From NCBI GenBank assembly GCA_031553595.1, contig JAVBLI010000005.1:62001-126000 (forward strand): a stretch of DNA of 64,000 nucleotides, written 5' to 3'. Positions 37,815 through 45,488 of this stretch are shown piece after piece. Within the stretch, counting starts at the first letter, position 1. Each line of letters begins with the position of its first letter. The stretch is from RGIG3701 sp031553595 (GTDB lineage: Bacteria > Planctomycetota > Planctomycetia > Pirellulales > Thermoguttaceae). A model generated the notes under the pieces. The model was given only the letters and a program-made list of their open reading frames with translations. It was not told the DNA's origin and ran no database searches. The position numbers and the translations under genes were made by a program.

Positions 37815-38714
37815 TTATTCTTTTTCCATTTCTTCCGTCTCCGTAACGACCAGCGTTCCGCTGAAGGCCACGCCGAGTTTATCGAGGGCTTTTTGCTCGA
37901 TCTGGCGGACGCGCTCGCGGGTGATGCTGAGCATGTCGCCCACGTCGCGCAGGGTGTGCTCTTCATAACCTTCCAGGCCATAACGCAGCCGCAGCACCAT
38001 GGACTCACGTTCGGAGAGCGTGCCCAGGAGTTTTTTAATTCGACTGATGGATTCCTCCTCGGCCAGCATGTCGTCCGGGGTGCGGGCGCGCTCGTCCACG
38101 ACCAGCCCGTCCAGGCTGGGCCCCTCCGTCGGATCCATGGCGGGCGTCATGTTATGGATGCCGATCGCCTTCATGATGACGGGCATGCGGCGCGGGTCGA
38201 CGCCGATGCGCCGGCCGATCTCTTCCGGAAACGGCACCCGGCCGAGATCTTCTGTCAGCTGATTCGTCGCGCGGCGCCAGCGCCCGATGAGTTCCACCAT
38301 GTACGCCGGCAGGCGGATGACTTTCGCGGTGTTTATCAGGGCACGGCGGATGGCCTGCGTCACCCAGTAACTGGCGTACGTCGAAAATCGCGTCCCCGCC
38401 TTCCCGTCATACCCTTCCACGGCCCGGATCAGCCCGAGATTTCCCTCCTCGATCAAATCCTGAAGCGGTAGTCCACGCCCCGCATAATTCCTCGCCAGAC
38501 TCACCACCAGACGAAGATTCGAACTGATCATCCGTTCCCGCGCCTCCGGATCCCCGGCGACCACCCGTGCCGCCAGCTCCTGCTCCTCCTCCACCGTCAG
38601 CAGCGGGACGCTGTTAATGTCGCCCAGGTACATGTCCAGCGGGGCCTTCACTTCTTTTTGAAGCACATCTTTTCGGCGGTTTTTACGTTTTTTTACTCGT
38701 GAATTATCAATCAT
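37815..38714 (-). CDS. RNA polymerase sigma factor, RpoD/SigA family, short form
   Basis: 299 residues, lacking region 1.1 and the non-conserved region, so probably a group 2 (RpoS/HrdB-like) sigma factor rather than the main one, though a short primary sigma cannot be excluded. Region 1.2/2: MYLGDINSVPLLTVEEEQEL and NLRLVVSLARNYAGRGLPLQ, DLIEEGNLGLIRAVEGYD, RFSTYASYWVTQAIRRAL (-10 recognition). Region 3 follows, with an insertion (IHNMTPAMDPTEGPSLDGLV). Region 4: LSERESMVLRLRYGLEGYEE and ITRERVRQIEQKALDKL (-35 recognition helix). A basic N-terminal tail (RVKKRKNRRKD) is unusual. No clear ribosome site at the ATG. Confidence 0.93.
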   Translation of the reverse strand: MIDNSRVKKRKNRRKDVLQKEVKAPLDMYLGDINSVPLLTVEEEQELAARVVAGDPEARERMISSNLRLVVSLARNYAGRGLPLQDLIEEGNLGLIRAVEGYDGKAGTRFSTYASYWVTQAIRRALINTAKVIRLPAYMVELIGRWRRATNQLTEDLGRVPFPEEIGRRIGVDPRRMPVIMKAIGIHNMTPAMDPTEGPSLDGLVVDERARTPDDMLAEEESISRIKKLLGTLSERESMVLRLRYGLEGYEEHTLRDVGDMLSITRERVRQIEQKALDKLGVAFSGTLVVTETEEMEKE

Positions 38715-39052
38715 GCGCTTGCGGGAGGTAAGGGGAGTTCAGGCCGCGGACGGCTTAAGGATTCATGAAACAGACACAAAATATCACTTCTTCGTTTTAT
38801 CGAGATTTTCAGCCCGCGCGGCGGAACATTTTTTCTAAATGACCGAATAATGCGGATCTGTCGGATTTCGGTTTTTTTAGTGTCGAGCGGGTATGGAGAG
38901 CTGTCGTGCCTGTGCGGGCTGCGCAAATCCGGTGTCTGCGGTGAGCGTGAAAACGCCCCGCGTCCCTTGCCGCCGGCGTTCGGACGTGTTATGCTGAATG
39001 GAAAGTGGGTGAGATGTTTTAGCGGAAAACGAAAAATGGAAAGGGGCAGACG
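38715..39052. other. Intergenic region between divergent sigma-factor and serpin genes
   Basis: A 338 bp gap that should hold both promoters. I can support one candidate for the serpin (38967-38995). On the sigma side the DNA is AT-rich (aaaatatcacttcttcgttttatcg) without a convincing consensus pair. No repeat of the types seen elsewhere. Confidence 0.5.
38967..38995 (+). promoter_or_regulatory. Candidate serpin promoter
   Basis: TTGCCG (38967-38972) and TATGCT (38990-38995), spacing 17 bp, each matching the housekeeping consensus at 4 of 6 positions. Confidence 0.4.
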
Positions 39053-40297
39053 ATGAGGCATTTATCGCGGATGATTTTACGGACGGGCTGGCTGATGGTT
39101 TCCGTGTGCCTGCTCGGCTTTTGCGGGTGCGGCCGGGAGGAGGAAACGCCTGCGGTGGTAACGGAAAATGCGAAGGAAATCGCACGCAGCACGCAGCATT
39201 TCGCATTCGACATGTATCGCGAGCTGGCCAGCGAGGCGAAAGCGGAGGAGAATCTGTTTTTTTCGCCCGCCGGTCTGCATACGGTGCTGACGATGACCGC
39301 CGTGGGTGCGGAAGCGCAAACGCGGCAGCAGATGCTCGCGGCATTGCACCTGCCCAAACTGGACGCGGAAGAAAAAACGGCGTACGGCGGCCTGTTAAAA
39401 GCACTGCGTTATAAAACCGGAAAAAACAGCCCGAATCTGGCGAACGGCATCTGGGCCGACGTGAAACTGAAAGTGCGTGACGATTTTTCCCAGACCATGC
39501 GAAACGATTTTGCCGTGAAAATGGGGCAGGTCGATTTTTTCGATAATCCGCAAAACGCTCGCCAAACGATCAACCGATGGGCGGCCAAAGAAACGGGAGG
39601 CAAAATAGAAAACATGATCGCCGCCGGGGATTTATCGGCCGAGACGCGCCTGGTGCTGGCCAGTGCGATTTACTTTCACGGCCAGTGGCGCGACGCGTTC
39701 ATGAAAGAAAACACCCATCCCCGGCCTTTCCGAACCGCCGAGGATCAGGAAAATCCGCCGAGCGTGCCGATGATGTTCACCGTCAAAAATTTCGAATTTT
39801 ACCAGACGGAAGATTTTCAGGCGATTTCGCTGCCGTACCGTGGTGGCCGGACGGAAATGCTCATCCTCCTGCCCACCACCGTGGGCGGCCTTGGGGCGCT
39901 TGAAAGCCGACTTTCGTCGGAGCTTTTCGAGAAAATCGTAAAAAATCTGGCTACCGGAGAAGTGCAACTCGGGCTGGCAAAGTTTAAGCTGGGAGCATCT
40001 TACCACCTGAACGGCGCCCTGATGAAACTCGGCATTACGGACGCATTCGACGAAAATAAATCCGATTTTTCCGGAATCACCGAAGGGGAAAAAGTGTTTT
40101 TATCGCTCGTGGCACAGAAAACGTTCATCGAGGTGGACGAAGAAGGCACGACCGCCGCGGCCGCGACCTGGGGGCAAGCGAAGTCGGCTGCCATGCCGGA
40201 ATCGACGAGCTTTGTCACCGACCACCCCTTCTTTTTCGCCATCCGCGACCGCAGCACGGGCACGCTGCTTTTTCTCGGCCGGGTGGTGAATCCATAA
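39053..40297 (+). CDS. Serpin (serine protease inhibitor) with lipoprotein-like signal
   Basis: 414 residues. A signal peptide with a Cys-rich end (WLMVSVCLLGFCGC) suggests a lipid anchor at the second Cys. The serpin fold follows: FAFDMYRELASEAKAEENLF, FFSPAGLHTVLTMTAVGA, INRWAAKETGGKIENMI, LVLASAIYFHGQWRDAF and the C-terminal HPFFFAIRDRSTGTLLFLGR. The hinge FIEVDEEGTTAAAATWG has Thr and Ala at P14-P9, expected of an inhibitory serpin. Counting from the hinge Gly puts P1-P1' near Ala-Ala (KSAAMPES), so elastase-like targets are possible, but the exact bond is uncertain. It would guard the cell surface against host or competitor proteases. Ribosome site is weak (aaagggg). Confidence 0.93.
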   Translation: MRHLSRMILRTGWLMVSVCLLGFCGCGREEETPAVVTENAKEIARSTQHFAFDMYRELASEAKAEENLFFSPAGLHTVLTMTAVGAEAQTRQQMLAALHLPKLDAEEKTAYGGLLKALRYKTGKNSPNLANGIWADVKLKVRDDFSQTMRNDFAVKMGQVDFFDNPQNARQTINRWAAKETGGKIENMIAAGDLSAETRLVLASAIYFHGQWRDAFMKENTHPRPFRTAEDQENPPSVPMMFTVKNFEFYQTEDFQAISLPYRGGRTEMLILLPTTVGGLGALESRLSSELFEKIVKNLATGEVQLGLAKFKLGASYHLNGALMKLGITDAFDENKSDFSGITEGEKVFLSLVAQKTFIEVDEEGTTAAAATWGQAKSAAMPESTSFVTDHPFFFAIRDRSTGTLLFLGRVVNP

Positions 40298-41420
40298 AAA
40301 GAAAGATGCTTCACACGGGATGCGTGACTTTCGCCATCACGCATTTCGCATGAAGCATAAAAAAAGACGTGTAACTCGCATGTCCACTTGCACAGGAACT
40401 TAAGTCCATCATTTCGGAAGGTGTCATTCATGCCGGAAAATCACAGAGGATTCTCTTACGCCTACGCGGGCATGAAACAGTCAAATCCGAGGGTAATGCA
40501 ACGAGGGACAACGCAAACTACACGTCATCAATATCTGAAAGGTTATTATTTACAAAGTGAAACCAACATGAATAGTCAAATCGACGTAAATTCAAATGCT
40601 TTTCCTTTAATCCTCCTGAGAAAACCCATGATTTACAGAAAAACGACTTCGATCGTTCACTAACATGAATTTTGTGGGGCACTGGCTTAATCCACCCGGA
40701 CTAAACCGCCCCGAACCCAGGTTCAGGCTGTACTCGGTGATAATTCATGACACACTCCATATCCAAACTGACAACACGTTTTTCATGGTTTTTGCTTTTC
40801 CGCGAAATGCTCAACCTCCCGTCAAATCGCGGCGTCACAGGCATCAATCAACACTACCTTTTCCAATTACAGACAAACAAAGCTTCCTTTCACAAGCTTC
40901 AGGACGATGAGATGTTAAAACCACACTTTGCGGGCGGAATCCGAATCGCTGCCGAATTCACATCGCGCTCCCGGAGGAAACCGGCATTCTGCCGATCCAA
41001 CGACCATTCTCCGAGCCGCCTTATTTTTTACATGCCGCGAGTGGGATGACTTCCGTAAACCTCTGTCAAAAGGGGGAAATCGTCACTTTTCGGCATCACG
41101 GAAAGGCCGAATCGCCGTTTCCGAAGGCCGGCACGGGCCGAAATGTTGCGGGTTTCCGGGGAGGGATGTTTTCAGGTCTTGCCAGTGCCTGCGACGATCC
41201 ACTCACATCCAATCACGCATCAAATCAAGGTTCGCCCATCTTCCGCACGCTACTTCAATTACGCTTTCGTCGTGAGGAAGGTTCGCCGCGTTCATCTGTT
41301 CACGCCGCACACCGGGCAACCCAATCTTCCTATTAATCTTATCGGCCGGTTCACAATTCAAGCCGCACATGAACCGTGAATTTTTCCCCTTTTTTATTCC
41401 CGTGGCGTGTCAATTATAAC
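40295..41420 (-). ncRNA. ORF-poor structured region; candidate large non-coding RNA (leftward)
   Basis: Between the serpin and the FHA gene (40298-41694) I find no credible protein. The minus strand has no ORF of 60 codons or more from 40432 to 41694, and plus-strand ORFs (60-115 codons in three frames) resemble nothing known and mostly lack ribosome sites. On the minus strand a perfect TATAAT stands at 41413-41418, and a long hairpin followed by ctttctttttatgg (40300-40367) would end a leftward transcript of ~1.1 kb. Inside are compact pairs, read on the minus strand: cggttca/tgaaccg (41346-41375), cttcc-t-cacg/cgtg-c-ggaag enclosing acg-aaag-cgt (41241-41280), cggaaa/tttccg near 41110, and ccgcga/tcgcgg near 40800-40832. 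It could be a structured RNA, a long 3' untranslated region of the FHA gene, or a decayed gene. No known RNA class was recognised. Confidence 0.3.
40300..40367 (-). terminator. Long hairpin, probable leftward terminator
   Basis: atgcttcatgcgaaatgcgtga and tcacgcatcccgtgtgaagcat pair around tggcgaaag; on the minus strand the hairpin is followed by ctttctttttatgg. The arms use the same gcgaaatgcgt words as the repeat at 18240-18271. Just downstream of the serpin stop on the plus strand. Confidence 0.65.
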
Positions 41421-41694
41421 GCCCGTTTCACTCAAATAAAAAAAGCGGTTCGTAACGGCCAAAACATGCGGGAAACACCGTTTTTTGCGAAGTTTTATTG
41501 CCTCTCGCTTAACACGCCGTTTCCCGTCAACACTTCTATTCTACACTATTACAGATGAGAAAGCAACACAATTACGCCACTTTTTTTGACTTTCTCACAC
41601 ATTTTCTCCCAAAATGCCGCTCGCCCAAACCTTGCCGGGAAAAAACGCGCTGCCAGGCAGGCGGATGGGGAACTGCGCGCCGAAAATGCGGGTG

Positions 41695-42165
41695 TCACTT
41701 CCCCTCCGTCGTGTGCACTTCATTCATCTCGTCCGCGGGGAGCGTTTTTTCATTCAGGCCCACATGAATCGCCTGCGACGATCCTCGCGAAATTCTCTGC
41801 GCAGCACTGGAACTTCCACTGGCCGGCATTCTTGCCGAAAAACCGCGTGAAACGCTGCTTCCGCGTTTATTCGGGGAGTAATCGATGATGAATTTCACCG
41901 GGCCCACCATGAACGTTTCGCCCGGCAGCAACTGCACTTCCTGCTGCGAAAGCCGCTGTCCGCCGGTGAATGTTCCGTTCAGCGAGCGCATGTCCTGGAG
42001 ATGCACGACGCCGCGGTATTCGAAAAGCCGACAGTGCTGCCGACTGACTTCCGGGTGGGCGATGACCAGATCCGAACGGTCACCGCGCCCGAGCGTCGCG
42101 GGCAGGGTCACCTCCACCTCGGGTTGGTCTGTTTTGCAGTCGATCGCCTTTAATCTGACTCGCAT
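41695..42165 (-). CDS. FHA-domain protein
   Basis: About 156 residues from the ATG at 42165, which follows gggga; an upstream ATG at 42192 has no ribosome site. The forkhead-associated domain, which binds phosphothreonine peptides, covers residues ~5-95. It is recognised by LGRGDRSDLVIAHPEVSRQH (Gly-Arg, Ser-Arg-x-His) and MRSLNGTFTGGQRL (the Asn-Gly turn; the Leu-Asn-Gly-Thr segment is typical). The Ser/Arg-rich tail (~60 residues) is probably disordered. Such proteins act in Ser/Thr kinase signalling; no kinase gene is adjacent. Confidence 0.9.
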   Translation of the reverse strand: MRVRLKAIDCKTDQPEVEVTLPATLGRGDRSDLVIAHPEVSRQHCRLFEYRGVVHLQDMRSLNGTFTGGQRLSQQEVQLLPGETFMVGPVKFIIDYSPNKRGSSVSRGFSARMPASGSSSAAQRISRGSSQAIHVGLNEKTLPADEMNEVHTTEGK

Positions 42166-42428
42166 GACCGGTTTCTCCCCATGAAAAGCCATGTTTACGA
42201 CAATTTGATCTTACACTATTAATAATATAATGAAAAATCCCAAAAAGCAAGCAAAAAAACGTGAAAACTGCGTATTTTCTCCAATTTTCGCGTTTTGCGA
42301 TCCGAAAACGGCTTTCCGGGAGGGGAAACGGAAGAATTTCACCCGCCCCCTCTGCTATTTTCCGGGGGATGTGCTAAAATGCATGGAATATTTGTTTTCT
42401 CTTGAAAATCAAAATAAGGAGTCCATAC

Positions 42429-43409
42429 ATGATCGTCACCACCACCGAACTGTTTAAGCAGGCGTACGGCAAATACGCCATCGGTGCTTATAACATTAAT
42501 AATCTGGAGCAGGTTATCGGCCTGTTCCGCGGCAATCTTGGCAAGTCGAAGACGAACGCCGACCCGGAGAATCCGGCGATGGCCGCGCCGTTCATCATCC
42601 AGATTTCCCGCGGCGCCCGGGATTATACTGACAAGCGTTTCCTGGAATCCATGATTCGCACGGCCCAGGATGTGTTCCCGGAAGCCATTTTCGCGGTTCA
42701 TCTCGATCACGGCACGGAAGAAGTGTGTTACGACTGCATCGACAGCGGTTTTTATTCCTCCGTCATGATTGACGCTTCGCACCACGAGTTCGACGAAAAC
42801 GTGGCGATCACCCGCCGGGTGGTGGAGCGTGCCCATGCGAAGGGGATCGTCGTCGAGGCCGAGCTGGGCCAGTTGGGCGGCGTGGAAGAAGACATCGTCG
42901 GCAGCGTGAAGCTGACGGATCCGGATCAGGCCGCGGAATTCGTTGCGCGGACGCAGTGCGACTCGCTGGCGGTGGCCATCGGTACTTCTCACGGCGCGTT
43001 CAAGTTTTCCGGCAAGCAGGGCCTGCATTTCGATTGCCTCTCCGCGATCCAGAAGGCCGTGCCCGCGAACTTCCCGCTGGTCATGCATGGCTCCAGCAGT
43101 GTCCCGAAAGAATGGGTCGACCGCATCAATAACGCCGGCGGCGCGATGAAAGACGCCAGTGGTGTGAACGAAGAGGAATACATCCGCGCCGCGAAGCTCG
43201 GCGTGTGCAAAATTAACATCGACACGGACGGCCGGCTGGTGTGGTGTGCCACCCACCGCGAGTTCTTCCGCGATCACCCGGCCGAGTTCGACCTCCGTCC
43301 GCCGGGAAAGATTTTCATGGTGAATTACGCCGATTACATCCAGCACAAAAACAGCAAGCTCGGTTCGACCGGCGAGCTGGAAAATGTGCGTAAATCCGTG
43401 CAGAAGTAA
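42429..43409 (+). CDS. fba: Fructose-bisphosphate aldolase, class II
   Basis: Zn-dependent aldolase of glycolysis and gluconeogenesis. 326 residues from the ATG at 42429, preceded by ataaggag; the upstream ATG adds nine residues. AIFAVHLDHGTEEVCYDC has the first Zn ligand and catalytic Asp region; the Zn-site Glu is in GIVVEAELGQLGGVEED; VAIGTSHGAFKF, LVMHGSSSVPKEW and ICKIN-like text VCKINIDTDGRL complete the phosphate and metal sites. Followed by a clear intrinsic terminator, so probably monocistronic. Confidence 0.96.
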   Translation: MIVTTTELFKQAYGKYAIGAYNINNLEQVIGLFRGNLGKSKTNADPENPAMAAPFIIQISRGARDYTDKRFLESMIRTAQDVFPEAIFAVHLDHGTEEVCYDCIDSGFYSSVMIDASHHEFDENVAITRRVVERAHAKGIVVEAELGQLGGVEEDIVGSVKLTDPDQAAEFVARTQCDSLAVAIGTSHGAFKFSGKQGLHFDCLSAIQKAVPANFPLVMHGSSSVPKEWVDRINNAGGAMKDASGVNEEEYIRAAKLGVCKINIDTDGRLVWCATHREFFRDHPAEFDLRPPGKIFMVNYADYIQHKNSKLGSTGELENVRKSVQK

Positions 43410-43447
43410 GGTTTACGACATTCCGCATGGTTTGTAATCAGGAAAAT

Positions 43448-43480
43448 CCCGGATGTCGGCCTCGGCATGCGGGGTTTTTT
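43448..43480 (+). terminator. Rho-independent terminator after fba
   Basis: cccggatgtcg and cggcatgcggg form an 11 bp stem with one mismatch and one wobble, loop gcct, followed by six T. It ends 71 bp after the fba stop codon. Confidence 0.9.
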
Positions 43481-43507
43481 ATAAGACCAGAAATTTGTGG
43501 TTTCGCG

Positions 43508-44056
43508 ATGAATATCCGATCGTTTCCACGTTATCGCATGGAGTTGGAGGTGCGGGGAAAGGAGTTTACGCTGCCGCCGCTGCCTGCGGGATTCCATGTC
43601 CGCGCCTGGCATCCGACGCTTCAGGACGCGTTTGCGCGGACGCATTACCACAGCTTTCGGCATGAGACCGACGCGGAGTTATTTACCAGTTTTAAAACGC
43701 TCACCGGCGGGCGGCGTCTGCTGGAATACATCGTGAATAAGCGGGGATTCCTGCCGGCGGCCACGTGGCTGGTGGAATACATGCCAGCGGAGGCGACCAT
43801 GCCGGTGTATGCCGCAAGCGTGCAGGGCGCGATTGATTCGAAGGGCCACGGCTCCATCCAAAATATCGGCGTCGTCCCCGAATTTCGTCATCGCGGCCTG
43901 GCGATCCAGTGCCTCTTGCGGGCGCTGATCGGATTTCAGCAGGCCGGAGTCTCCATCGTGCAACTGGAAGTCACCGCCACGAACGAAGACGCCCTGCGCC
44001 TTTACCGCGGCGTCGGATTCGTCGTCACCCGCTCCTTTCACCGCGCGGCACAATAA
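43508..44056 (+). CDS. GNAT-family N-acetyltransferase
   Basis: About 182 residues from the ATG at 43508. The acetyl-CoA site is visible as IQNIGVVPEFRHRGLAIQCL (V-x-P-x-x-R-x-x-G-x-A pattern), and the C-terminal VQLEVTATNEDALRLYRGVG segment with FVVTRSF completes the GNAT fold. The N-terminal half is less conserved. Substrate unknown. Starts further upstream run through the fba terminator and are unlikely. It lies before the M16-like gene, separated by a word hairpin. Confidence 0.85.
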   Translation: MNIRSFPRYRMELEVRGKEFTLPPLPAGFHVRAWHPTLQDAFARTHYHSFRHETDAELFTSFKTLTGGRRLLEYIVNKRGFLPAATWLVEYMPAEATMPVYAASVQGAIDSKGHGSIQNIGVVPEFRHRGLAIQCLLRALIGFQQAGVSIVQLEVTATNEDALRLYRGVGFVVTRSFHRAAQ

Positions 44057-44147
44057 ATTGATAATTGACAATTGATAATTATCTGCGAAGTGTTGAATGT
44101 CCCCGGTTTGTGGTTCGCTTGCGTCAATTATCAATTATCAATTTAAA
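44056..44147. repeat. Word hairpin (aattgata/aattgaca type)
   Basis: Left arm aattgataattgacaattg, right arm caattatcaattatcaattt, with a loop ending in ttcgcttgcg. The right arm directly touches the start codon of the M16-like gene. Same words as at 21008, 50842 and 56508. Confidence 0.85.
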
Positions 44148-45377
44148 ATGATTCACACCCACACCTTTGAAAACGGTCTGACCCTTCTCGGCGAGCCGCT
44201 GGATCACTTCGAGTCGGTTTCGTTTACGCTGCGTGTGCCGGCGGGCAGTGCGTATGACGCGGCGGATCGGCATGGGCTGGCGGCGTTCACGTGCGAGATG
44301 ATGCTGCGCGGGGCGGGGCCGTGGAGTAATCGTGAATTTCTGGAACGCATCGACCGCATCGGGATCGACCGTTCGGAGGCGGTGACGCCGAATTTTCTGT
44401 CGTTCTGCGGGGCGATGCTGGCCGAGAATCTTTCGCCGGCCTTGGCGCTTTACGCGGAGGTGATTCGCCGTCCGCACTTGCCGCCGGAGTTGCTCGAGTC
44501 GTCGCGGATGGTGCTTCTGCAGGAGGTGCTGGCCGCGAAGGATGAGCCGTCGAATCAGTTGATGCAGGAGATGCGGCAGCGGTTTTACGGCCGCGTTTTC
44601 GGGCACGATCCGGACGGCGACGAGGAATCGCTGGAGGCGGTTACGCTAGCGGATGTGCGGCAGCATTTCGAGCAGTTTGTGCGGCCCGGCGGAACGATCA
44701 TGGCTGTGGCCGGGCGTTTCGACTGGGAAAAAACGGTTGCTGAAATAGAATCGCTTTTCGGCGATTGGCCGACGGTGGATGTGCCTGTCCCCCAGGAGAG
44801 CGAGCACACACCGCGTGGAAGTTTTCATCTCGATTACGACTCGCAGCAGACGCACATGGCCCTGGCGTGGGAGACGGTGCCGTTCGCGCATCCGGATCGC
44901 CTGCGGGCGTGGGCGGGCATCAGCGTTTTAAGCGGCGGCATGAGTTCCCGGCTGTTCACGGAGGTGCGGGAAAAGCGGGGGCTGTGTTATGCCGTCGACG
45001 CCTCGTGCCACTCGCTGAAAGACCGTGCGGGCGTGTTCTGTTATGCGGCGTCGAGCGCCGAGAACGCGCAGCAGACACTGGATGTCATCGTCGCGGAAGT
45101 CGAAAAACTCAAAGACGGCGTGCTGGTGGAAGAGTTGGACTCTCTCAAGGCGCGGTACAAGAGTTCGCTGGTCATGCAGCAGGAGTCGTGCGGCGCGTGG
45201 TGCGGCGGCATGGCGGGCGACTTTTATCATCTCGGCCGGGTTCGCACGAAAGAGGAAGTGCAGCAGGCGGTCGACGCCCTGACGCTGGACGCCATCAACG
45301 AATACCTCGCCGCGAATCCGCCCGCCGCGTTTCTCTGCGGATCGCTGGGGAAAGAGAGTGTAGAGTGTAGAGTGTAG
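44148..45377 (+). CDS. M16 (pitrilysin)-family protein lacking the HxxEH zinc motif
   Basis: 409 residues, the size of one M16B half. It has the family layout: FENGLTLLGEPLDHFESVSF, VPAGSAYDAADRHGLAAFTC, and in the second half LSGGMSSRLFTEVREKRGLC with YAVDASCHS. Where active enzymes read HFLEH, this protein reads AFTCE (GLAAFTCEMMLRG), so neither His nor Glu of the zinc site is in place. It is probably non-catalytic, acting as a partner or binding subunit; I recall similar text from other planctomycetes. Upstream of the ATG is a word repeat instead of a ribosome site. The C-terminal ESVECRV comes from a gagtgta repeat. Confidence 0.85.
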   Translation: MIHTHTFENGLTLLGEPLDHFESVSFTLRVPAGSAYDAADRHGLAAFTCEMMLRGAGPWSNREFLERIDRIGIDRSEAVTPNFLSFCGAMLAENLSPALALYAEVIRRPHLPPELLESSRMVLLQEVLAAKDEPSNQLMQEMRQRFYGRVFGHDPDGDEESLEAVTLADVRQHFEQFVRPGGTIMAVAGRFDWEKTVAEIESLFGDWPTVDVPVPQESEHTPRGSFHLDYDSQQTHMALAWETVPFAHPDRLRAWAGISVLSGGMSSRLFTEVREKRGLCYAVDASCHSLKDRAGVFCYAASSAENAQQTLDVIVAEVEKLKDGVLVEELDSLKARYKSSLVMQQESCGAWCGGMAGDFYHLGRVRTKEEVQQAVDALTLDAINEYLAANPPAAFLCGSLGKESVECRV

Positions 45378-45392
45378 AGTGTAGAGTGTAAT
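45355..45392. repeat. Tandem word repeat (gagtgta)5
   Basis: Five tandem 8-mers of the form agagtgta at the end of the M16-like gene; the stop codon TAG lies inside the repeat. Confidence 0.85.
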
Positions 45393-45424
45393 TCTCCATG
45401 CTCCATCCCCCACGTCCCATATCC

Positions 45425-45461
45425 AAAAAAAGCCCGCAGGACACGCGTCCCACGGGCTTTT
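45425..45461. terminator. Bidirectional terminator between M16-like gene and nifJ
   Basis: aaaagcccg and cgggctttt pair, with an inner gga/tcc step; T-runs follow on both strands (seven T on the minus strand). Separates two convergent genes. Confidence 0.9.
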
Positions 45462-45488
45462 GTTACGTCATGCTAACGTCGCGCCGGA

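Noticed and set aside
40388..41379. Plus-strand ORFs of 60-115 codons in the serpin-FHA gap
   Set aside because: They overlap in three frames, mostly lack ribosome sites, and have no recognisable protein features; treated as non-coding.
40295..41420. RNase P RNA, tmRNA, 4.5S RNA or group II intron in the same gap
   Set aside because: I looked for their conserved cores (gaggaaagtcc, ttcaactcccccacctcc, ggtccggaaggaagcag, domain V hairpin) and found none.
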